Source: JACRPI01 sp964385055
Lineage (GTDB): Archaea; Nanobdellota; Nanobdellia; Woesearchaeales; DSVV01
Length of the DNA: 25,506 nt
NCBI GenBank assembly: GCA_964385055.1
Contig: CAYLMH010000020.1
Location: forward strand, 1 to 25,506
Direction: 5' to 3'
The notes beneath the pieces were generated by a model. The model saw nothing but the letters and a program-made list of their open reading frames with translations. It ran no database searches and had not been told where the DNA came from. The position numbers were made by a program, and so were the translations under genes. Positions 14,101-22,583 of the stretch are shown here, piece after piece (position 1 is the stretch's first letter; every line of letters starts with the position of its first letter).

Positions 14101-15872
14101 ACTTCTTTCGCAAGGCGGTAATGCTTGATCAGCTCATAAACAAACACTCCGTAACTCACTGGATAAAATAAAACAGAGAGCAGCGCGAAAAGAGTCATGT
14201 AGAATAGGACAAAATAATCTCCTGTTCCAAACTGATACACAAGAACATCCCAATAATATGTGGTGATATCTATAAAGAAATAATACGAATAGAATGCGAA
14301 GAAAAGCATCGCTGCTGCAAACGAAAGGTAGACGAGATCTCTTCGTATCCATTTTTTGAATGAGATGAGAGAGACAACTGCGCCTGCGATGATGCTTATG
14401 ATGAACGCATCGCCCATGCTGATGATTGCATCTGTTTCTGTTATGGAAGAGGTCCGTACATCTGTGCCCACAACACTTGGAATCTCAATTCTTCCCAAAT
14501 GGAATAAAGGGAAAACGAGGAACGTCACGACTGCAATTGCGGTGAGCACGAGAATCCAACGCTGTTCGTGCGCTTTGTGTTTTCCAAATAAGACAAACCA
14601 AATATACGCTGGCGCGAGAAAGAGGAAGATAATTCCAATGATATTGAGAAGATACACCCAAATTATTTGAATTATTTCTAACGCATTCACTGTTCTTGCA
14701 AGATCGTAGAACAGAAGACTTGTTTTTGCTTGTGTGAAGAGATCTGTCACTGAGAAGAGAGGGATATGATGCGCTGCGAAGAAAACAGGACCTTGATCAA
14801 AGTAGAGCATTTCATGCTGGAAGATTGTATAAGAGATAATGTAAATGGCAAAGTCGGTAAGGAGGTGGAGAATAAGAATTCCTGAAAGCCCCAACGCAAC
14901 ACCATAGGGAGTGTGAAATAATGATATGAATTCTTCGTAGATGTCTTCTCCTGTTTCTCCGAGCACTGTAATTATATGTCCCGCGCCAAAAAGATGCCTG
15001 TATTTGATCATAACCATAAACATGATGAGAATACCTAAGAACGCAATTGGCGCATCGATAACAACACCCAACCATTCTACCATCAATTGGAAAATGAAGA
15101 GGAAGAAGAAATTGAAGCAGAGGAAAATTGCAATTGCTCTCAGTGGTTTCTTGTGAAAGCGTTTAGTATCTCCATGAAGCACATGAAGGAATGAAGAAGG
15201 ATTGATCTTTTCTTTCCACGCGCAGTAGATCGCAAGCAAAATAAGAAGGATGCCTCCTGCATAGAATGCTGTCTTTTCTATAAAGACTTGGTTCTCTGTT
15301 ATTATTTTTAGAATGTAGAACAAGGAGCCGTCAATGTAATTGCTGAGATTTGTGATGGAAAAAGAGGTTGTAGTCGCTGCAAGAAGCTGTTCGTTTGTCC
15401 CGTCTGTTACTTTGAAATAGACAATCGGATGACTGAAGTCGAGAAAAGAGAAAACTTTTTGGTAAAAAAGTGTTGTGAGGTCTGCTGAGGTGAGGTGATT
15501 GACGTTTGCAACATCCCATGTGAATTTTATTGTCGCGTCTGCTGTTGTTTTGCTGATTTCTATTATGGATTGCGCGTTTTCTTTTAACGCTTCGAAGGTG
15601 GTCGCCGCTGCTGTGGTGATCTTGTTGAACATGAGTAAGATGAAGCTTGTGATAAGAGTAAAGTCGACTACTTTGTCTTTTGTTCCCAGAATTATTTTTG
15701 TTGGAGAGATGAGATAAATGAGGTATGCTATTGCTATGATGCCTGAGATTTTGTCAATATAATCAAAGGTTGGACTGAGATATTCTAACAGATCGAAGAT
15801 GTTGAGAATGATTAAGAAAAGGACGATGAGCAGTTCAATGTGTTCTGCGATTGGTTTCCACAAAGGTTTCAT
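14097..15872 (-). CDS. Polytopic membrane protein, unknown function
   Basis: A 591-aa protein with about 12-13 hydrophobic segments and one larger non-membrane stretch (about residues 90-190) containing a coiled, Thr/Ala-rich part (AATTFEALKENAQSIIEISK) and a beta-like part. It starts at the ATG at 15872, 24-32 bases downstream of the shared TATA 15896-15904; an upstream extension to 15923 would include the promoter. No transporter or glycosyltransferase motif is evident. It is divergent from a GT-C glycosyltransferase and may work on the same envelope process, but that rests only on position. Confidence 0.7.
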   Translation of the reverse strand: MKPLWKPIAEHIELLIVLFLIILNIFDLLEYLSPTFDYIDKISGIIAIAYLIYLISPTKIILGTKDKVVDFTLITSFILLMFNKITTAAATTFEALKENAQSIIEISKTTADATIKFTWDVANVNHLTSADLTTLFYQKVFSFLDFSHPIVYFKVTDGTNEQLLAATTTSFSITNLSNYIDGSLFYILKIITENQVFIEKTAFYAGGILLILLAIYCAWKEKINPSSFLHVLHGDTKRFHKKPLRAIAIFLCFNFFFLFIFQLMVEWLGVVIDAPIAFLGILIMFMVMIKYRHLFGAGHIITVLGETGEDIYEEFISLFHTPYGVALGLSGILILHLLTDFAIYIISYTIFQHEMLYFDQGPVFFAAHHIPLFSVTDLFTQAKTSLLFYDLARTVNALEIIQIIWVYLLNIIGIIFLFLAPAYIWFVLFGKHKAHEQRWILVLTAIAVVTFLVFPLFHLGRIEIPSVVGTDVRTSSITETDAIISMGDAFIISIIAGAVVSLISFKKWIRRDLVYLSFAAAMLFFAFYSYYFFIDITTYYWDVLVYQFGTGDYFVLFYMTLFALLSVLFYPVSYGVFVYELIKHYRLAKEV

Positions 15873-15895
15873 TACTACATTTTGACGAAAAGAAG

Positions 15896-15904
15896 TATTT
15901 ATAG
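15896..15904. promoter_or_regulatory. Single TATA box shared by two divergent leaderless genes
   Basis: TATTTATAG sits midway between the minus-strand ATG at 15872 and the plus-strand ATG at 15928, 24-32 bases from each. No other TATA candidate is present in the 55-base gap. Both transcripts would start at or next to their start codons. Confidence 0.55.
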
Positions 15905-15927
15905 GTTTGTTTTTACAGCCCAAATCA

Positions 15928-17931
15928 ATGAATTATTTAAATAAGAAGTGCGACACGAAGAAAATGTCTCTGAAAAATAACCGATATATACAACATATCA
16001 TTATTTTTTGTCTTATTCTTTTGGGGTTATATTTCTTAGAATGGCTTTGGTACCCTACATACCAAGCACCAATGGTACAAAATCCTGATCTCTGTTTAGA
16101 ATATCTTAAAGAAGGAAGATTGTATGGAGGAGACCCTTATTGCTTTCAAGGACCATTTATTTACATTCTCATATTCTTATTTGACTTGTTATTTTCTTCA
16201 ATTCCTATTGGAACAAGTATATTCTATTTTATAAGTCTTTTTTTAATAGGATACCTTTTTACAAAGATAAAAGAAAAAGAAACAGGAAAAGAAAGTCTTT
16301 TTTTTGTTTATCTCATCACTCTCTTTTTATTTGGAAAAGTGTTCATCAGTGATTTCGCTTCTATCCCTGCAACCTTGTTCCTCCTTTGCGGATTTTACAT
16401 CTTATTCTACAAAGAGAATACATGGAAATACCTTATGACAGGAATTTTTTTCAGTTTTGCCATGCTTTCAAAACCACACAATACTCCTCTTGTGATCGCT
16501 CCAGCAATTCTTTTCCATTTTGTTAGAGAATACCTCAAGTGGAAAAAACATGAAATAATGTCCTTCAGGCAGCTATTGCTTTTCCTGAAAGAACGCTGGA
16601 AAAATATTGCGCTTCTTTTTGCGCCCATTTTTGTATTATTTTTCTCTGCAATAGCCTTCCTCAATCACTTCTTGATTTACAACTACATTATCCATACATA
16701 CAATCCTGTCGTGCAAACCTATACTTCAATGATAAACGAGTTAGTGACATTTACCTACTGGTATAATGGGTTATTCCTCCTTTTGTATCTGGGTATATTT
16801 GTGAGTGGTCTTCGTCTTGTTTTCTACAAAAAAATTGATCTTTTCTCATTCGTTGCATGTATAAGTTTCCCTATCCTTATTCTTCTTGTCGGAAATAAAT
16901 TTGGATTGTACAAACTTATTGATCAATATAGGTATATCCTTCCCCTTGCACCTTTTTATTGCATGAACATCTTCTGTTTTGTTGAAGAATTTAAGAAAGA
17001 TTACAACAAAAAAGCACTATACTGTGTTTTAGGCCTGATCTTCACGTTTCTCTTCATTTTCTACATGACTATTGGAGGATTAACAGTACTTGATATTTTT
17101 CAAAATCATGGGATTAATGACCAAAAATTTCTTGACAGGGTAAAGTATGATGTTGAAAGACCGCTTACTATGCTCCCTGAAACAGAGGGAAAAATACTTG
17201 TAGAAAGAGACTATTTTCATAGATATGACCTTTTGTTTGATGAGAACCCATACGAATATGTTTCTGAAGATGACTTCCAAGATTATTATGAACAACGAGA
17301 AGAAAGTGCCAATAATCCCGATATGGCTGTTGCTAAAAATTTTATAGAGATCGGGCTTCTCGATTCCCTTGAACCATATATCCATAAGACGTCAGTAAAT
17401 AAAGATATGCTTGCAAATGAACTGCGTGCAGGAGAGTACTCAACTATACTACTTGGCCCTTATGTTAATAACTATGCAAAGTTCTTAAAAGCGACAAGTC
17501 TCCCTCCTATTTATTGCCGAATTTCTGTGCCATTTATCATTGAAGGGGATCCTAAACAGACCAATCAATTTATCTTTATTTACTTTGAGGACAATACTAT
17601 GTGTACTTCGTTCATACAAACCATGCAAGAATATTATACAACAGAATTTAATCCATTGTGTGCTCGAGGAGAGTGGTATATTAAAATTATTAATGATTCA
17701 ATGGAATATAATGGTGTTCCTTTAGAACAAACATGCACTAATAAAAGTCAGCTGTATCTTCTCAATAATCGTGTAAAAATAGAATCTTTATTCTTTTGTA
17801 TTCTGCTTATGGGATACATCAGTTATGGAGCAGGAATAGCGGTAAAAAATCATAGACAAAAGAAATCTACCAATAATAAAACAGCAGGCGATACGCAAAG
17901 CGAAGAGACTCCACAGAAAGATTCAGTTTAG
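15928..17931 (+). CDS. GT-C type membrane glycosyltransferase (PMT/ArnT-like)
   Basis: A 667-aa integral membrane protein. After the first membrane helix (about 20-42) comes a large first loop with NPDLCLEYLKEGRLYGGDP, whose Asp54 and Asp69 resemble the acidic catalytic residues of GT-C enzymes that use polyprenyl-phosphate sugars. About nine more helices follow to residue ~385, then a 220-residue hydrophilic external domain, a last helix near 608-628 and a short Ser/Thr/Lys-rich tail. The ATG at 15928 fits the TATA spacing; a TTG at 15907 lies too close to the TATA. The tail is encoded in the 65 bases shared with the convergent GT2 gene. Together the two suggest a protein or lipid glycosylation step at the cell surface. 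Confidence 0.75.
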   Translation: MNYLNKKCDTKKMSLKNNRYIQHIIIFCLILLGLYFLEWLWYPTYQAPMVQNPDLCLEYLKEGRLYGGDPYCFQGPFIYILIFLFDLLFSSIPIGTSIFYFISLFLIGYLFTKIKEKETGKESLFFVYLITLFLFGKVFISDFASIPATLFLLCGFYILFYKENTWKYLMTGIFFSFAMLSKPHNTPLVIAPAILFHFVREYLKWKKHEIMSFRQLLLFLKERWKNIALLFAPIFVLFFSAIAFLNHFLIYNYIIHTYNPVVQTYTSMINELVTFTYWYNGLFLLLYLGIFVSGLRLVFYKKIDLFSFVACISFPILILLVGNKFGLYKLIDQYRYILPLAPFYCMNIFCFVEEFKKDYNKKALYCVLGLIFTFLFIFYMTIGGLTVLDIFQNHGINDQKFLDRVKYDVERPLTMLPETEGKILVERDYFHRYDLLFDENPYEYVSEDDFQDYYEQREESANNPDMAVAKNFIEIGLLDSLEPYIHKTSVNKDMLANELRAGEYSTILLGPYVNNYAKFLKATSLPPIYCRISVPFIIEGDPKQTNQFIFIYFEDNTMCTSFIQTMQEYYTTEFNPLCARGEWYIKIINDSMEYNGVPLEQTCTNKSQLYLLNNRVKIESLFFCILLMGYISYGAGIAVKNHRQKKSTNNKTAGDTQSEETPQKDSV

Positions 17932-18583
17932 AAACCCCAAACTTTCTTTCAGAAAAGATAACTGGAACTTCTGCTATTTTATATCCATTCTTATGTACTT
18001 TAACAATCATCTCTAAAAGGAGCAGATTTGTCTTTTCTGTTGTTAAAAGAGAGCTCCAAACTTCTTTGCGAATCGCACGAAAATTCGCAGAGAAATCATG
18101 GACAGGAATATTCAACATGAGAGGGATAATTTTATTGCCAAAACTACTGATAAATCCTTTAATAACAGTACCTACTTTTTTAGTTTCATACCCCGCGCCT
18201 TGAACACTATGACGGCAACCAAGAACAAGATCATTCCCTTGCTTTATTTTGTTCAAAAGAAGAGGGATGTCATTGCTGGAAAAAGAAAGGTCAGAGTCCA
18301 TAGAAAGAATAATCTCTCCCTGCGCATGATCATACCCATAACGCAATGCTGCTCCTATGCCTTGTTTTTCTTTTTGAAGTACAACAATATTCTTGTATTT
18401 TTTATGAAGCTCCTTACATAACACAGCAGTACCATCTGGACTATAATCATCAACAACAATAATTTCTTTTAGTTGATACGACTGCCCTTTCTGAAATAAA
18501 GTTTCAATCTTCGGGATAAGCACCGCAATATTTTCTCTTTCATTATACGTTGGAAGAATAATTGATACTGTCTTTTCTTGCAT
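17867..18583 (-). CDS. GT2 glycosyltransferase, dolichol-phosphate mannose synthase-like
   Basis: A 238-aa GT-A fold enzyme: VSIILPTYNERENI (6-19), nucleotide-sugar aspartates VVDDYSPDGT (43-52), QGIGAALRYGYDHA (74-87) and the metal-binding DSD (96-98) within LSMDSDLSF. The overall pattern, including RHSVQGAGYETKKVG and SANFRAIRKEVW, matches DPM1/polyprenol-phosphate mannosyltransferases. There is no C-terminal membrane segment, as in the short soluble DPM1 form. The ATG at 18583 has a TATA (18606-18614) 23-31 bases upstream. It would load mannose (or glucose) onto dolichol phosphate for use by the neighbouring GT-C enzyme, whose 3' end it overlaps by 65 bases. Confidence 0.85.
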   Translation of the reverse strand: MQEKTVSIILPTYNERENIAVLIPKIETLFQKGQSYQLKEIIVVDDYSPDGTAVLCKELHKKYKNIVVLQKEKQGIGAALRYGYDHAQGEIILSMDSDLSFSSNDIPLLLNKIKQGNDLVLGCRHSVQGAGYETKKVGTVIKGFISSFGNKIIPLMLNIPVHDFSANFRAIRKEVWSSLLTTEKTNLLLLEMIVKVHKNGYKIAEVPVIFSERKFGVSKLNLSVESLRFAYRLLFYYW

Positions 18584-18639
18584 CTTTCTCTGGAGGAAAA
18601 GAAGCATTATAAACTTTTTGTAAGAAGGGACCCTTGAAA

Positions 18640-19575
18640 CTATATTTTTATTCCACTATCCTTTTCCACTAACACTGCGCCAATGCCTGTACCCACATGG
18701 AACGCGGACTTGTCCAACGCTGACGCAAGCATTTCAAAAAATGAATCCGCTTCTTCGAACGAAACAGGCTCTACTGTGATGTCTAGCAGCGTTCCAATGT
18801 ATGTATACGCTTCCTGCTTTCCACCGAGCTCATCAATTAGTCCAAGATCCAACGCTTCAACACCCACATAAATTTGTCCTGTCGCAAGTTCTTCCACATA
18901 GTCATATTCTAGTCCACGATTTACCGCGACAGAACCAATGAAAACAGCATGCAACTTGTCCAATGTTTGTTGATAGATTTCTGCTTCTTCATTTGTCATT
19001 TCTCTGTATGGTGAACCCATGTCTTTATGCTCTCCTGAAACAAAGCGCGCATAGCTGACATTGTATTCTGCCAAAAGATCGCCATATTCCAAGTACGACG
19101 CAAGCACGCCAATACTTCCTGTAATCGAAACTTCATTCGCAATAATATGATCTGCCGCGCTTGCTGCCCAATACGCTCCTGACGCGCCTACTTCGCGAAT
19201 CACCGCAACTGTTGGTTTTTTTGCTTCCACAATCGCGCGAGCAATTTCCGCTGACGCAACTGGCGCTCCCCCTGGAGAATTGATATCAAACACTATTGCT
19301 TCAATAGAAGGATCACTTTCTGCTTTTTCAATTAATGCAACAATATCTGTTGAAGAAGCAACACTTGTCGCGAACAAGCTGTCTTCGCTATCAATCATGA
19401 TTACTCCTTTGATTGGGATAACCGCAACATTGCCTGTTGTTGGTTCACTATCACTTGCAATCAGAATAACTGCGAAAATAAAGACAAAGAAACTGATAAT
19501 AAAGAAAACAATAATGCCCGCAATAATCCAAAGCCAGGGAATTTTTGGCTGTTCTGGTTTTTCTATTTTGACCAT
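18640..19575 (-). CDS. sppA: Signal peptide peptidase SppA (S49 family)
   Basis: A 311-aa protein with an N-terminal membrane helix (14-40) and an S49 protease domain. It has the substrate-binding DINSPGG (97-103), nucleophile Ser132 in GASGAYWAAS (130-139), and general-base Lys184 in GEHKDMGSPYREMT (181-194). This Ser/Lys dyad and length match the short archaeal/Bacillus-type SppA. It cleaves remnant signal peptides or membrane protein fragments. A TATA (minus strand 19601-19608) lies 26-33 bases before the ATG. It is followed closely by the GT2 promoter, so it is probably monocistronic. Confidence 0.92.
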   Translation of the reverse strand: MVKIEKPEQPKIPWLWIIAGIIVFFIISFFVFIFAVILIASDSEPTTGNVAVIPIKGVIMIDSEDSLFATSVASSTDIVALIEKAESDPSIEAIVFDINSPGGAPVASAEIARAIVEAKKPTVAVIREVGASGAYWAASAADHIIANEVSITGSIGVLASYLEYGDLLAEYNVSYARFVSGEHKDMGSPYREMTNEEAEIYQQTLDKLHAVFIGSVAVNRGLEYDYVEELATGQIYVGVEALDLGLIDELGGKQEAYTYIGTLLDITVEPVSFEEADSFFEMLASALDKSAFHVGTGIGAVLVEKDSGIKI

Positions 19576-19678
19576 GGTAGTATTTTCTTCACTTGCTTCC
19601 TAATATAGTTTACTATTTATGGTGCATCCAATCGTGCGAGTGAAATCACCGACTATCTTTATTTTATTTCCACAACAC

Positions 19679-19703
19679 CCCAATGCTCTATAAGAGCATT
19701 GGG
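19679..19703. repeat. Perfect 10-bp hairpin
   Basis: CCCAATGCTC (19679-19688), loop TATAA, then GAGCATTGGG (19694-19703). It lies in a 348-base stretch (19576-19923) otherwise lacking a convincing gene. A segment at 19740-19769 matches, at about 23 of 31 aligned positions, one at 25167-25197 that stands in the same orientation before another long hairpin. It is a likely structured RNA or a termination element. Confidence 0.65.
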
Positions 19704-19739
19704 TCCCCCTGACAGTTTGCTTTTGCTGGTGCGTGTTTT

Positions 19740-19769
19740 GTTTACTACCGAGCTACTCCTTACTTTGCT
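19740..19769 (-). repeat. Shared leader repeat, copy 1
   Basis: On the minus strand it contains TAGCTCG and AGTAAAC. It aligns with 25167-25197 with one gap and about 23 matches over 31 columns. Both copies stand 35-60 bases before a long hairpin in the same orientation. Confidence 0.45.
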
Positions 19770-19923
19770 ACTGGATGAATCGCCTTACAATAATAAACAA
19801 TCGTTTAGCAGTCCTAGAGAATCCCCATGTCTTTTTATTTCATTGATAAAAGAAGACATTATATCCCTTGAAAGATCGGATGGCACTGTTTATGAATATA
19901 AGAAGATATACACAAGAACAAAA

Positions 19924-20112
19924 CTAATTCTCAAACTTCCCTTTGACTTTGTATTCGTCCGCATTGAGAATCTGATGATACTGGTGCTCAAACTCTGTTG
20001 TGCTTTTGTTAAACGTCCAGATGTTCTTTAACAATACAAATAACCAGATAAGCGCAACGACTATAATAAGAATTGTCAAATATTTATCCTGCTTGAGTAC
20101 CTCTAACAACAT
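19924..20112 (-). CDS. Small single-pass membrane protein
   Basis: A 62-aa protein. After a short charged N-terminus (MLLEVLKQDKY) comes one strong membrane helix (about 12-30, LTILIIVVALIWLFVLLKN), then a charged tail of about 30 residues rich in Glu, Lys and His. It has an AGGTG ribosome-binding site (20118-20122) and a TATA box (TTTAAATA region, 20147-20155), giving a leader of about 14 nt. No family is recognised. A longer plus-strand frame over the same DNA was judged a shadow. Confidence 0.6.
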   Translation of the reverse strand: MLLEVLKQDKYLTILIIVVALIWLFVLLKNIWTFNKSTTEFEHQYHQILNADEYKVKGKFEN

Positions 20113-20174
20113 TTGCCCACCTGTCTTTACTGATGCAGTCGGAGGTATTTAAAGATTGTGATACAAAAACACTG

Positions 20175-22052
20175 TTACACTACTCGCTTAAACTTCTTCT
20201 CCAACTCAGGAATCGTAAACTGAATCATTGTTGGTCTGCCATGCGGACAGGTAAACGGCTGCTTGCATTTTTGCAACTGCTGGAGGATGGTCTGCATTTC
20301 TTGCATGTGCACGACATCATTCGCTTTTACAGCAGCACGGCACGCAGTTCTAATGATTTTCTCTTCCTGCACTTCATTGAGCAGCATTGCTTTGTCATGG
20401 ATTTGCGCCATGATCTCATGAATTGTCTCTTTGTCAATAAGCCTGCCTAAAATCGAAGGGACAGTGCGAAGCAACAGCGTATTTCTTCCAAACTCTTCCA
20501 GATGAAATCCTAACTCTTCAATGTATTGTTTGTTTTCTCTGTACAACAGCATTTCTGCAGGAGAAAAATCTATCTCTTCTGGAACAAGAAGCTCCTGCGT
20601 CTTGATGTTTTTTCCGTAATATTGTTCCATGAATTTTTCGTAGAGTACACGCTCATGCGCAGCGTGCTGATCAATAATAATCAGCCCTAACTCATTTTCC
20701 GCGAGATAAAAGACATTGTGAATTCTTCCAATGAGTTTGAGCGTCGAAATGCGTTCTGTTCCTGCAATCGCTGACGCTTCTGTGGTCAGTGACGCAGAGT
20801 GATCTTGTTCTTCTTTTTCTTCACTGCTTTCTACTTTACAGTTCTGCTCTTCATTGCTCTGCGCTTCAGTTCCCACTACTTTTTGCAACGCGCGATTGAG
20901 CATTTCCTGCGCGGAAATTTCAGAAGCGTTTTCTTCTTGTGGTGTTTTGTCCCTTTCTCTTTCTGCAAAAAATGTTTGCTTTTCTTCCTGCACACTAAAT
21001 TGCTTTGCCATTAAGGGCGCTTGCGTGTCTATTGGTTTTTCTTCCGCAATAATTGGGACAAGCTTCGCAGTATCCAACGTATTTCGCACTGCGTTGAACA
21101 CCGCAAGGTATAATTCATTTTCTCTTTCTACGCGAATCACTGCTTTTTGCGGATGGACATTGACATCAATAAGCCCAGGGTTTATGGTGACATTGAGAAT
21201 GAAGAGCGGATGATTTTCAAGATGGAGCAACGTGTGATACGCATCGTATACTGCTTTGCTTATAATATTATTTTTGACTGCGCGGTGATTGACAAAGATA
21301 TGCTGGACTTCTTTGTCGTTTCTTGTGATGGTTGGCTTGCTAAGAAATCCGTTTATTTCAATTTCTGCATACACGTAATTTACAGGAAGCATGCCGTAGG
21401 TCACTTTTTTTCCGTAAACACTCAGAATTCGGTCAATCGCGTTTGTTGTTGCTGGCGCAAAAAGAATTTCCTGCTGTCCATGCATGAGTTTTATTGTCTT
21501 TTCTGGATACGCAAGCGCATACTTTGTCATGAGCTCAGCGACTTGCCGTAATTCTGTTTGGATTGTTTTGAGATGTTTTTTTCGCGCAGGAACATTAAAG
21601 AAGAGATTTGTTACTTCGATACTTGTTCCATCTGGCATCGCAATATCATGCGATTCGAGCATTTTTCCTGCACTTGCGAGCACCTTGAATCCCGTTTGCG
21701 CTGTTTTTGTTTTTGTCTTTAGTGAAAGTTCCGCAATCGCCGCAATGGACGCGAGCGCTTCTCCACGAAAACCCATTGTCGTGATTTTAAACAGATCATC
21801 TGCGTCGGTGATTTTGCTTGTCGCGTGGCGTTCGAGGCATAACAGCGCATCGTCTTTTTCCATACCACTGCCATTATCTGTAACTTTTATTTTTGATTTT
21901 CCCCCTTCTTCTATTTCGACAGTGATCGTTGTCGCTCCTGCGTCGATCGAATTTTCGACTAACTCTTTGACCACAGAAGCAGGACGTTCAATCACTTCTC
22001 CTGCTGCTATTTTGTTAATTAACGCGTCATCGAGAAGCTTGATTTTTGGCAT
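20175..22052 (-). CDS. mutL: DNA mismatch repair protein MutL, endonuclease type
   Basis: A 625-aa MutL. The N-terminal GHKL ATPase has IAAGEVIERPASVVKELVENSIDAG (15-39; catalytic Glu30, Asn34), DNGSGM (59-64) and GFRGEAL (94-100). A Glu/Gln-rich linker (about 350-430) leads to the C-terminal domain with the endonuclease motif DQHAAHERVLYE (461-472, fitting DQHAx2Ex4E), ACRAAVKAND, and CPHGRPTMIQF (602-612). All metal-site signatures are present, so it should nick DNA. This bacterial-type protein is patchy in archaea and suggests transfer; MutS is not in the window. A TATA-like CTATTAAAG (22075-22083) lies 23-31 bases before the ATG. Confidence 0.95.
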   Translation of the reverse strand: MPKIKLLDDALINKIAAGEVIERPASVVKELVENSIDAGATTITVEIEEGGKSKIKVTDNGSGMEKDDALLCLERHATSKITDADDLFKITTMGFRGEALASIAAIAELSLKTKTKTAQTGFKVLASAGKMLESHDIAMPDGTSIEVTNLFFNVPARKKHLKTIQTELRQVAELMTKYALAYPEKTIKLMHGQQEILFAPATTNAIDRILSVYGKKVTYGMLPVNYVYAEIEINGFLSKPTITRNDKEVQHIFVNHRAVKNNIISKAVYDAYHTLLHLENHPLFILNVTINPGLIDVNVHPQKAVIRVERENELYLAVFNAVRNTLDTAKLVPIIAEEKPIDTQAPLMAKQFSVQEEKQTFFAERERDKTPQEENASEISAQEMLNRALQKVVGTEAQSNEEQNCKVESSEEKEEQDHSASLTTEASAIAGTERISTLKLIGRIHNVFYLAENELGLIIIDQHAAHERVLYEKFMEQYYGKNIKTQELLVPEEIDFSPAEMLLYRENKQYIEELGFHLEEFGRNTLLLRTVPSILGRLIDKETIHEIMAQIHDKAMLLNEVQEEKIIRTACRAAVKANDVVHMQEMQTILQQLQKCKQPFTCPHGRPTMIQFTIPELEKKFKRVV

Positions 22053-22111
22053 AGAAACAGAGTATTTTCTGGGCTTTAATAGTTTTTGATGTCAGAATGA
22101 AGAAGAGGTAA

Positions 22112-22200
22112 CACGGAAACGCTACTTACATTATGCTCGCCTATCCCATGCCTGAAGGCATGGGTTTTACGGCTCGCAAACTAGTGGCGGCGTTTCCGTG
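22112..22200. repeat. Inverted-repeat element with IS605-like internal hairpin
   Basis: An outer perfect 11-bp stem CACGGAAACGC (22112-22122)/GCGTTTCCGTG (22190-22200) encloses a hairpin CCCATGCC (22145-22152), loop TGAA, GGCATGGG (22157-22164). Short hairpins of this CCCATGCC/GGCATGGG kind occur at ends of IS200/IS605 elements and their TnpB-linked RNAs. No transposase is present, so it could be a palindrome-associated miniature element. That link is by appearance only. Confidence 0.65.
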
Positions 22201-22206
22201 GGATGT

Positions 22207-22273
22207 AAAATCGGCGCTTGCGGAATCTCGGCGCTCCATCCTCGCACTAAAGTCAAGGTTTTGCGCCGATTTT
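22207..22273. repeat. Second long hairpin beside the element at 22112-22200
   Basis: A perfect 11-bp stem AAAATCGGCGC (22207-22217)/GCGCCGATTTT (22263-22273) encloses a 45-nt loop with further GCG-rich pairing options. It follows the previous element by six bases. The pair occupies the gene-free interval between mutL and the glutaredoxin gene, much as the structures at 1957-2143 occupy theirs. Confidence 0.65.
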
Positions 22274-22308
22274 TCATAAATAAGAAAACAAAATGAAAAA
22301 GAAAAAAC

Positions 22309-22545
22309 TTATTTCAACTTCAATGCTGCTTTAATCGCATCTCTGTCAAAGCCAACGATGATTGTGCCGTTAATGTCCAACACTGGAACACCGCGCTGTC
22401 CTGACTTTTCTTCCATATCTTGAAGCGCTTTCGCATCTTCTGCAACATTGTGCTCAACATAATCAATTTTGTTTTCCTTCAAAAATTCTTTTGCTTTCAC
22501 GCACCAGGGGCATGAATTTGTACTGTACACGATTACTTTTGCCAT
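22309..22545 (-). CDS. Glutaredoxin/NrdH-like thiol-disulfide oxidoreductase
   Basis: A 78-aa thioredoxin-fold protein. It has the redox motif CPWC (12-15), the cis-proline segment RGVPVLDI (Pro54) and GFD at the end of the fold. The length is that of small glutaredoxins and NrdH-redoxins. The start at 22545 is set by a strong GGAGGAG ribosome-binding site seven bases upstream; the frame is open further upstream but without a start signal. TTTAAATA (22579-22586) overlaps the stop of the preceding gene and gives this gene its own promoter. It is a likely electron donor to ribonucleotide reductase or other dithiol targets. Confidence 0.88.
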   Translation of the reverse strand: MAKVIVYSTNSCPWCVKAKEFLKENKIDYVEHNVAEDAKALQDMEEKSGQRGVPVLDINGTIIVGFDRDAIKAALKLK

Positions 22546-22583
22546 ATAGATCTCCTCCGCATTTGTTGATTTCTGCTTTCTAT

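Noticed and set aside
19699..20031. Plus-strand frame of 110 codons
   Set aside because: It overlaps the antisense one-TM gene, which has a ribosome-binding site and a TATA box, and its N-terminal leucine run comes from the hairpin/leader repeat region.
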